This document shows positions 1-6,024 of a stretch of 11,487 nt of DNA, piece after piece. Positions within the stretch are counted from its first letter, which is position 1. Every line of letters starts with the position of its first letter. The notes beneath the pieces were generated by a model that saw nothing but the letters and a program-made list of their open reading frames with translations, was not told where the DNA came from and did not search any database. The stretch comes from Clostridia bacterium (lineage in GTDB: Bacteria > Bacillota > Clostridia > Oscillospirales > CAG-272), in NCBI GenBank assembly GCA_900763885.1, contig CAAFLY010000326.1, forward strand, positions 1 to 11,487, read 5' to 3'. A program made the translations under genes and the position numbers.

Positions 1-2
1 AA

Positions 3-33
3 GCGGGAGCCGCGCCGTGTGACGCACTCCCGC
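3..33 (-). terminator. Probable intrinsic terminator of solute-binding lipoprotein A
   Basis: The arms GCGGGAG (3-9) and CTCCCGC (27-33) are exact inverted complements, and the loop holds a further short GCG/CGC pairing. The structure lies 15 bases past the stop codon of the minus-strand lipoprotein gene. On that strand the stem is followed by TT and then the window ends, so the length of the U-tract cannot be judged. Confidence 0.5.
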
Positions 34-48
34 CTTCTGTATTCCGTT

Positions 49-1515
49 TTATTCGCCCAGCGCGGAGAGGGTGTCCGCCAGTGCCGTCTTGCACTTGTCC
101 TCGATCTTTGCCACCGCGGAGGAGAGATCGCTGCCGTTTCTGGTCGCGGTCAGATACGCGGCGCCGAGATCGTTCAGCCCAAACAGATACGCCATCTCGT
201 ACCGACGGTTCGCAAAGATGATCTCAAGCATATCCCGGCTTTCCTCGTCGCGGATCGTCTTGCCGTTCAGCTGCACATCATAGTACGCCTGCCGCACGGT
301 CCGGAACGATTCCGCGCCCAGATTGTCCAGTATCACCGCCGTTCTGTGGAGAGCTTCGGGACCGGCCGTCACCGGGATCATGAGCACCTGCGCGCTTCTT
401 GCCACAAACGTCGTGTAGTCCGCGCCCTCCGCGTATTTCGGCACGGGCAGGATCCCGAAATCGTTGTCCATGCCACGCAAGATCTTGGCATGCCCCAGCA
501 CCTCGCAGAGGAAGAGGGAATTGCCCGCGGAGAAATGGTCGATGATCGGGGAATTGACCACCGCCGCCGTATTCTTGCCCTGCGGGGTCATACCGTCCAT
601 GAATACAACGTTCGTGTCAAAGAAAATCTCGTGCGTTTTTGCGGAGATGTTGTAAACCGCCTCCGAAAGCGACGACCACTGCGGTATGTTGTCCGCATTC
701 TTTGTCAGCAGGGACTGTCCGCCGCCGATGAGCAATGCCAGCGATACGTCGCCGTGTGTGGCAAGCCCGAACCGGTCGTCCGTGGTCATTTTGCCGTCGC
801 CGTTTACATCCATCGCCACCGCACGGATCATCTCCCCCGCCTTGTCCATCGTCCACGTGCCTTCCTGGACAAGCGTGTAGGGGGAGTCGAGATTGTGGTC
901 CGCGAGCATCTGCTTGTTGACGTAAAACACCCACGCGCTCTCGCCGTACATCAGGTGGAGATCGCCGTTGACGGTGTACAGCCGGTCGCCGAGGGACAGC
1001 GTTTCGATCGATCCGTCATCCCACCACGGCTTATCCAGCTGCATCTCCGTCGTGCGCAGATCGGTGGTGCTTCCCTTTGCCACATACTGCATGGAGAACT
1101 GCGATTCGTCAAAGAAAATATCATACGCGTTGTCGCCCGCCAGAATCAGCGCGTCCACGGTCGGGGTAGTCTCGCCCCAATCCGCGATGTATTCCTCCAG
1201 ATTCACGTTCAGGCGGTCGGCAACCAGGCTGTTCCGGTTGTACACCGCGTCGTTGATCGTCTCGCCGGTCAGCTCCTCCGCGGTCAGCAGCACATACGCG
1301 TAGTTGCTCACGCCGTTGAGCATATGGAACGTGTAGCCGCCGAAATCCTCGGTCACAAGATCGTCGTACACGGACGCTTCCGTATCCGCGGCCGACTCCG
1401 TACCCGTGCCGTTGTCCGCGGGACCGGTGTCCCCACCGCCGTCCGTCTGCCGTTCCGCGGCGCATCCGGCAAGAAGCATCGCGCAAAGAAGCAAAATCGA
1501 AATCTGTTTTTTCAT
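49..1515 (-). CDS. Extracellular solute-binding lipoprotein A (ABC-type, sugar-binding-like)
   Basis: This 488-residue protein is probably the membrane-anchored substrate receptor of an ABC importer for oligosaccharides. It starts with MKK, a hydrophobic stretch and the lipobox LAGC (Cys18), then an acidic, Gly/Thr-rich linker to about residue 48. The body has hallmarks shared with lipoprotein B in this window: FGGYTF (58-63), a TGETINDAVYNRN segment, a WVFYVNK strand and DFGILPVPK. Residues 236-247 form a calcium-loop-like DxNxDGxxTxxD. The start at 1515 is chosen because GGAGG lies just upstream; an in-frame ATG at 1539 would place that site inside the gene. Its own consensus promoter is at 1583-1611. 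No permease or ATPase is adjacent, so it is an orphan receptor here. The receptor call is firm from the architecture; the substrate is unknown. Confidence 0.88.
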   Translation of the reverse strand: MKKQISILLLCAMLLAGCAAERQTDGGGDTGPADNGTGTESAADTEASVYDDLVTEDFGGYTFHMLNGVSNYAYVLLTAEELTGETINDAVYNRNSLVADRLNVNLEEYIADWGETTPTVDALILAGDNAYDIFFDESQFSMQYVAKGSTTDLRTTEMQLDKPWWDDGSIETLSLGDRLYTVNGDLHLMYGESAWVFYVNKQMLADHNLDSPYTLVQEGTWTMDKAGEMIRAVAMDVNGDGKMTTDDRFGLATHGDVSLALLIGGGQSLLTKNADNIPQWSSLSEAVYNISAKTHEIFFDTNVVFMDGMTPQGKNTAAVVNSPIIDHFSAGNSLFLCEVLGHAKILRGMDNDFGILPVPKYAEGADYTTFVARSAQVLMIPVTAGPEALHRTAVILDNLGAESFRTVRQAYYDVQLNGKTIRDEESRDMLEIIFANRRYEMAYLFGLNDLGAAYLTATRNGSDLSSAVAKIEDKCKTALADTLSALGE

Positions 1516-1556
1516 GCTGTATTCCTCCGTGCAGTCCATGTTGTTTTTATGTAGAA

Positions 1557-1652
1557 ATGGCAAAAAAATATAGCTTTTGCATATTGTACCGCACACGCAC
1601 CGCATTGTCAAGCACAGCGGATGATTTTTTCGACGGCATGGCAAAAAAATAT
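1557..1652. repeat. 15-base direct repeat flanking the lipoprotein A promoter
   Basis: ATGGCAAAAAAATAT occurs exactly at 1557-1571 and again at 1638-1652, in the same orientation and 81 bases apart. The first copy lies just downstream of the predicted transcription start of lipoprotein A; the second lies upstream of its -35 box and between the two divergent genes. Such placement fits paired regulator sites, but A-tracts also arise by chance in intergenic DNA, so the function is inference. Confidence 0.6.
1583..1611 (-). promoter_or_regulatory. Sigma-A promoter of lipoprotein A
   Basis: On the minus strand TTGACA (1606-1611) is followed after exactly 17 bases by TACAAT (1583-1588), a near-perfect housekeeping promoter. 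Transcription should begin near 1576, giving a leader of about 60 bases before the ATG at 1515. It reads away from the divergent gene at 1736. Confidence 0.85.
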
Positions 1653-1653
1653 G

Positions 1654-1667
1654 CGGAAAATTTTCCG
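1654..1667. promoter_or_regulatory. 14-base perfect palindrome, candidate operator
   Basis: CGGAAAATTTTCCG is a perfect inverted repeat with no loop, two bases after the second copy of the 15-base direct repeat and 69 bases before the start of the divergent plus-strand lipoprotein gene. A homodimeric repressor or activator could bind it. No regulator gene is in the window, and no convincing plus-strand promoter could be placed around it. Confidence 0.45.
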
Positions 1668-1735
1668 TTTTTGGGAACAAATCGCGTCGTCGTGCGTCTG
1701 TATGGGTAAGAGCGATTATGACAGGAGTAGCTATG

Positions 1736-3913
1736 ATGAAACGGTTATGGAGCCTGCTGCTGTGCGCCGTACTGCTTGCCGGATGCACGGGACAGCGGGG
1801 ACAGAACGAAACGGAAAATCCGGAAACGGCGGGGGTGGAATCCTCCGCGGAAACAGAACCGGGCACCGAAACGGAATCGGAATCGGAGACGGCACAGGTC
1901 AAAAACGAGCCGGAAACCGCGCCGGAGACGGTCACCAATCCCCCCGTGACAGCGCGCGAGATCACCCTCGATCCGGCGGCAAAGGGATATATCTATGTGT
2001 ACACATACCCATCTCCGTCCTCGCCCGACACAACCCTGTATTATTGCACGGACACGCCGATTGCCGGAGGCGCCATGGACGGCACGCAAAAACAAAAGCC
2101 GGATGGGATAACCTTTACGACGAATGCAAAGCTGCCGTCGGCATTGGGAAGCGAAACCGCAGAGAACGCAACACCGACCGCGGACGATATCGCCAATCTC
2201 ACCCTGCTTGACGTGATCTCCTGCACCGCGGCGTATCCGGAATACGCGTATGTCTCGACGGACGATTTTAGCGACGGATACCTCTTCTACCGCGACAGCA
2301 CATGGATGGCGTATCGGCTGACGGACGGCACTGCCCTGCCGATCACCCATGCGGACGTGGAAGTCCCCTCTCCCGGCTGTCTGCGCATTTTAACAAGCAA
2401 CGATCCGCAAAGGAAAATGTATCCCGGCTATGTGCTTCTTTACAAACCGGTGGCGCATGAGGGGTACACGGAGGATCGATTTGCGCTGTACGATCTCACA
2501 AAAGACACGCTGTTCATCGATGACATGGCCAACTTTGGCCTGTGCGGCGATTATCTGTCGGTGACGGAATATGACAGTGCAGAACAGACCTCGTTTTTCG
2601 ATCTGACCACCGGAACGCTTGCGGGCTCTGTGGCGGATGCGTTCGCGAATATTGAGCGCACGACAAACGGAAAATATTACATCACAGCACAGGAATACGC
2701 CGATGGGGAACAGCCCTTCACCGTATACAACACATCCTTTGAACGGATCGCTGACTCGCCGATCAACCAGCTTGCCACCACCGAAGACGGATACGGCATC
2801 GTAATTGGCGCGGACAAAACCGGATACCGCATATTCGACACGGACGGCACGACCATCTCCGAGGTCACAGGCTTTGACCAGGTCTTCAAGCTCTACAACA
2901 ACTGCGATTATGTCTGCGTGGCGGACGACGGCTGGCTCCAGTTCCGCAAAATGCACGACGGCTCGTTTTTGACGAATCTCTGCCCATACGACGCCGAAAA
3001 GGAATCCTCCGGCGACGGACAATACTACATCCACACGATGATCAGCGGCTACGCTTCCGGTGGGAAAAAGAGCGACAGTGTCATCGACTATGCGGACGCC
3101 ACGCCCGACGCGGACGGCAAATACGACTACAACGTCAGCCGGTTCGCCGTCAATACGGGCACGGCGGTGGAGCCGAAATTCACCGTCGAGCGGTACCCGG
3201 ATACGCTCCCATCCGGGGTGTACATCCTGGTGGAGGAGACGGACGTACCGGATCAGATCTTCCCCGACGACGGCACCGCGCACACGGTGGAATACTATCT
3301 CACGGACCGCGGCGATCTGTACCGGATCGAGACAGGCTTCATGGGCGGCTACGCCAAGCCGGTGCTGTACCTCTATCCCGAAGCAGAAACGGAGCTGTCC
3401 GTCTCCTTTGCCCATCCGGAATCGCTGACCACGGTGTATCCCACCTATCCCGCGAACGGCTGGCACGTTGTCGCACAGCCCGACGGCACGCTGCGCACGG
3501 TCACGGACGGCACGGTATCGGAGCGCACCTACTATGCCCTGTACTGGGAGGAAGCGGGTGCTGCGCCGTGCGGCTTTTCGACCGGGTTCTGCGTGGCGAA
3601 GGAGGACAGCGCTGCTTTTCTGGAGGACAGTCTCGCCGCACTCGGATTTACGGACCGCGAGGCAAACGAATGTATCCTCTATTGGCTGCCGATCTTAGAA
3701 AAATCGCCGTACAACCTTGTCTCCTTTGAACTGACGGAATCCCGGGAAGCGTACAACGCACTGCGGATCTTCCCGAAGCCGGACAGCCTCCTCCGTGTCG
3801 CGCTCCACATTCTGCCGATCACGGAACCGACGGAAATCGAGGCGCAGCCCCTGCCGCGATTGGACCGCCATGGCTTTACCGCGGTCGAATGGGGCGGGGT
3901 ATACGGCGGATAA
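1736..3913 (+). CDS. Large lipoprotein with propeller-like middle and conserved C-terminal KPVLYLYPE domain
   Basis: This 725-residue protein is predicted to be lipid-anchored on the outer face of the membrane. The signal peptide ends in LLAGC (Cys17), followed by a Glu/Thr-rich linker to about residue 60. The middle (about 160-490) shows repeating short strands such as FALYDLTKDTLF, SFFDLTTGTLAG and GYRIFDTDGTTI, resembling beta-propeller blades. From residue 541 a conserved domain begins with KPVLYLYPEAET and includes GFCVAKEDSAAFLEDSLAALG, REANECILYWLPILE and a terminal GFTAVEWGG. I recall this C-terminal module from uncharacterised Clostridia proteins and know no function for it. AGGAG at 1723-1727 precedes ATGs at 1733 and 1736; 1736 has the better spacing. 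An upstream ATG at 1718 would precede the site. No terminator follows, so the small gene at 4062 may be co-transcribed. Confidence 0.85.
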   Translation: MKRLWSLLLCAVLLAGCTGQRGQNETENPETAGVESSAETEPGTETESESETAQVKNEPETAPETVTNPPVTAREITLDPAAKGYIYVYTYPSPSSPDTTLYYCTDTPIAGGAMDGTQKQKPDGITFTTNAKLPSALGSETAENATPTADDIANLTLLDVISCTAAYPEYAYVSTDDFSDGYLFYRDSTWMAYRLTDGTALPITHADVEVPSPGCLRILTSNDPQRKMYPGYVLLYKPVAHEGYTEDRFALYDLTKDTLFIDDMANFGLCGDYLSVTEYDSAEQTSFFDLTTGTLAGSVADAFANIERTTNGKYYITAQEYADGEQPFTVYNTSFERIADSPINQLATTEDGYGIVIGADKTGYRIFDTDGTTISEVTGFDQVFKLYNNCDYVCVADDGWLQFRKMHDGSFLTNLCPYDAEKESSGDGQYYIHTMISGYASGGKKSDSVIDYADATPDADGKYDYNVSRFAVNTGTAVEPKFTVERYPDTLPSGVYILVEETDVPDQIFPDDGTAHTVEYYLTDRGDLYRIETGFMGGYAKPVLYLYPEAETELSVSFAHPESLTTVYPTYPANGWHVVAQPDGTLRTVTDGTVSERTYYALYWEEAGAAPCGFSTGFCVAKEDSAAFLEDSLAALGFTDREANECILYWLPILEKSPYNLVSFELTESREAYNALRIFPKPDSLLRVALHILPITEPTEIEAQPLPRLDRHGFTAVEWGGVYGG

Positions 3914-4061
3914 GCCGCGCCCCTTCACACACATCGAAAGACGCGCTGGACAATTCGGTTTTTTGCGTCCAAAGGCTTGGCTATTGCACATACGGCGCAA
4001 AAACAGCCGGAAAACAGCGGATTATCAAACGATTCATCATCCCGAAAAGGAGGAAACCATC

Positions 4062-4274
4062 ATGAAAAAGGCACTCACACAGATCCTCGTATTTCTCACG
4101 CTCGGCATCGTCTGCTATCTCGCGTTCTGCTTTGTTCCGGGCATGCAGGGACACACGCACACCATCACGGAGACGCTCTCCCACATGGCGCCGTGCAAGG
4201 TGGTTCTCTCCACCGCCATCTCCGGCGCCCTGATCCTCCTGCACGCCTACGCCACCACCCGGGAATGGGAATGA
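4062..4274 (+). CDS. Small two-helix membrane protein, 70 residues, unknown function
   Basis: A very strong ribosome binding site, AAGGAGG at 4047-4053, sits 8 bases before this ATG and supports a real gene. The protein starts MKK and has hydrophobic segments at about residues 7-26 and 47-64. By the positive-inside rule both ends face the cytoplasm and residues 27-46 are outside. That loop carries His31, His33, His41 and Cys45, which could bind metal, though this is speculation. I do not recognise a family. It lies 148 bases after the large lipoprotein gene with no clear promoter or terminator between, and a bidirectional terminator follows 87 bases after its stop, so it is probably the last gene of that transcript. 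Confidence 0.7.
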   Translation: MKKALTQILVFLTLGIVCYLAFCFVPGMQGHTHTITETLSHMAPCKVVLSTAISGALILLHAYATTREWE

Positions 4275-4361
4275 TGGCCGGGAGGAAGATACGGTCGCTT
4301 CCCCAAAAGAAGCCCCGCAGAAGCTTTTCTTGCGGCAAACCGTCTGACCACACCATAAAAA

Positions 4362-4398
4362 CACCCCGGAGAATACCGTATCGGCGTTCTCCGGGGTG
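4362..4398. terminator. Bidirectional intrinsic terminator between convergent genes
   Basis: A perfect 12-base stem pairs CACCCCGGAGAA (4362-4373) with TTCTCCGGGGTG (4387-4398) around a 13-base loop. On the plus strand CTTTT follows; on the minus strand five Ts follow directly (complement of 4357-4361). It ends the plus-strand unit with the 70-residue gene and the minus-strand lipoprotein B, whose stop is 21 bases away. Confidence 0.9.
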
Positions 4399-4419
4399 CT
4401 TTTGCCTTATGTCTATCGG

Positions 4420-5892
4420 TCACTGCGTATTTTCCAGTACCGCCTTGATGGTCTTTTCCATCGCGGCGTTGGTGGCCTTCATTTTTCCCTCGACGGCGGA
4501 TACGATGTCCGTTTTGCCTGCCGCGGACTGGGTACCCGGGAGATCGAACATACCGCCCCAGCCGTAGAAATTTCCCAGCTCAAAGACGCGGGATGAGAAA
4601 ATGATGTCCAGCATGGCGGCGGATTCCTCATCGCGCGCCGCCTTGGTCTTGAGCGTCACATCGTAGTACGCCGGGGTCAGCGTGTACATGGATTCCGCGG
4701 ACAGCGCCTCCAAAATGATGCCTGTGCGCTCCGTATCGTCCGCTGTTTTCGGCACGGCGAAGAAATTCGCGCCCCAGGTGCTGACGACGTTGTAATATTC
4801 CTCCTGCGCTTCTTCAAACTTCGGCGTGGGCAGGATTCCGAAATCGGCTTCCATCTCCCGGAACAGCGTGACACGGTTCAGTCCGACATACGAGAACAGG
4901 CACCGTCCCTCCGTGAATACCGCGTCCAATACGTCCCAGCCGCCCGCCTTGGAAACCGCGAAGCATATCTCCGGATTGTCGTTGATGGCGTGCGCCTTGG
5001 CATACGCATCCACGTACCGCTCCGACAGCGCGTCGAGGACCGGCATGTCGTTTTCATCCTTCGCGAAACACCGTGCGCCCGCGCCGATCATGTAGCCCAT
5101 CACGTCAAAGCCCTCGCCGACATTGCCCCACTGGTCGCTCGCGTCGCGTTTTCCGTCGCCGTTTATGTCAATGGAGGCCGCCTCCATCGCGGAGAGCAGC
5201 ACATCCTGGGTCCACGTGCCGTCCCTGACCATCGCGTAGAAATCGCCCAGACCGAGATCCTCCGCCAACGCCTTATTGAAAAGCACGCTCCACGTCGCGT
5301 CGTTGTCCATGATGTTCAGCTCTCCGCAGGATACGAACAGCTTATGGCTGATGGAGAGCGATTCGTTCGCGTTCTGGTCGTACCACGGACGCGTCATATC
5401 CATGTACGGCATAGCGTTGAGGTCGAGCAGCATACCGTCCGTGATCATCGGGTTGATGCTGTTCCCGGCTAAGATCACGTCAAAGGAATTCTCCCCCGCC
5501 TGTACCGCCTTGCGCGCGTCCGCCACAGGATCGCCGGATTCCGCGCCAATCTCCTCCATCTTGAAGTTGTACTTTTCTCCGACCGTTGCGTTCCGGTTGT
5601 ATACCGCGTCGTTGATGGCCTCGCCCGTGATCTCCGCGGCATAGAAATCACGCGAACACCAGTGGCTGCTTGCCGTACCCTTCGTCATCCCGCGGAATGT
5701 GTATCCGTTAAAATCGCGCTCCGGCAGATCGGGCAGAATCTTCTCCGTCTCCGTTTCGACGGGCGTGGTGTCACCCGCGGCGCCGTCCGTGTTCCCGGTC
5801 GTATCGGGCGTATCGTTTCCGTGGGAGGACGCGCAGCCCGTCGCGGCACAGAGCATCGCGCAGAGGATCAGATAGCAGATCGTCTTTTTCAT
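4420..5892 (-). CDS. Extracellular solute-binding lipoprotein B, paralogue of A
   Basis: This 490-residue lipoprotein has the signal peptide MKKTICYLILCAML and lipobox AATGC (Cys20), a Thr/Asp/Gly-rich linker to about residue 50, then the same fold signature as lipoprotein A: FNGYTF (61-66), TGEAINDAVYNRN, a TRPWYDQ segment, DFGILPTPK and a late DVTLKTKAARDEES segment. Residues 242-253 again give a calcium-like loop, D-I-N-G-D-G with Asp250 and Asp253. It should capture a saccharide outside the cell and hand it to an ABC permease not present here. AAAGGAA at 5901-5907 sets the start. It is its own transcription unit, with a promoter at 5932-5961 and terminator at 4362-4398. Its side chains differ from A at many positions, so its ligand may differ too. 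Confidence 0.9.
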   Translation of the reverse strand: MKKTICYLILCAMLCAATGCASSHGNDTPDTTGNTDGAAGDTTPVETETEKILPDLPERDFNGYTFRGMTKGTASSHWCSRDFYAAEITGEAINDAVYNRNATVGEKYNFKMEEIGAESGDPVADARKAVQAGENSFDVILAGNSINPMITDGMLLDLNAMPYMDMTRPWYDQNANESLSISHKLFVSCGELNIMDNDATWSVLFNKALAEDLGLGDFYAMVRDGTWTQDVLLSAMEAASIDINGDGKRDASDQWGNVGEGFDVMGYMIGAGARCFAKDENDMPVLDALSERYVDAYAKAHAINDNPEICFAVSKAGGWDVLDAVFTEGRCLFSYVGLNRVTLFREMEADFGILPTPKFEEAQEEYYNVVSTWGANFFAVPKTADDTERTGIILEALSAESMYTLTPAYYDVTLKTKAARDEESAAMLDIIFSSRVFELGNFYGWGGMFDLPGTQSAAGKTDIVSAVEGKMKATNAAMEKTIKAVLENTQ

Positions 5893-5931
5893 TTGCGTAT
5901 TTCCTTTCTTTATTTGGTATTTTTCTCCTAT

Positions 5932-5961
5932 AGTATAGCAAAAAGAGCGGCGAAAGTCAAT
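5932..5961 (-). promoter_or_regulatory. Sigma-A promoter of lipoprotein B
   Basis: On the minus strand TTGACT (5956-5961) and TATACT (5932-5937) are separated by 18 bases. The start site should fall near 5925, about 33 bases before the ATG. The promoter lies downstream of the GH95 terminator, which makes lipoprotein B independent of the glycosidase operon. An ACAATTGT palindrome lies about 10 bases upstream of the -35 box and might be an operator. Confidence 0.8.
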
Positions 5962-5986
5962 AAATGGTGACAATTGTAGTCTATCA

Positions 5987-6015
5987 AAAAACGGAGAGAA
6001 CACCGTTCCCTCCGC
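5987..6015 (-). terminator. Intrinsic terminator of the beta-helix/GH95 operon
   Basis: On the minus strand a 10-base stem (6006-6015 with 5993-6002, one G:U pair) closes a 3-base loop and is followed by six Ts (complement of 5987-5992). It begins 9 bases after the GH95 stop codon, a standard strong terminator layout. Confidence 0.92.
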
Positions 6016-6024
6016 TCTGCTTGC

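Noticed and set aside
19..1554. A 511-codon open frame on the plus strand opposite lipoprotein A
   Set aside because: It is antisense to a gene with lipobox, ribosome binding site and promoter; its protein is Arg/His/Val-rich without any motif, as expected from the complementary frame of GC-rich coding DNA.
1557..1652. The A-tract repeats as insertion or attachment site duplications
   Set aside because: There is no transposase or integrase, no inverted terminal repeats, and the 66 bases between the copies hold an ordinary promoter.
1668..1735. A plus-strand promoter for the large lipoprotein
   Set aside because: Candidate hexamers such as TTGGGA and TATGGG have a 24-base spacing; no pair met a normal 16-18 base spacing with good matches.
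1516..1965. N-terminal extension of lipoprotein A up to an ATG at 1965
   Set aside because: It would bury a lipoprotein signal peptide, the ribosome binding site and a consensus promoter inside the gene.
3914..4061. A terminator or promoter between the large lipoprotein and the 70-residue gene
   Set aside because: Only a 5-base stem (TGGAC/GTCCA) with a 15-base loop and no following U-tract was seen, and no credible -35/-10 pair.
4275..4361. A hairpin at about 4314-4335 (CCGCA/TGCGG)
   Set aside because: The stem is five pairs with mismatches inside, and the strong terminator at 4362-4398 explains transcript end.
5893..6003. N-terminal extension of lipoprotein B to an ATG at 6003
   Set aside because: It would cover the promoter and the GH95 terminator and displace the signal peptide from the N-terminus.
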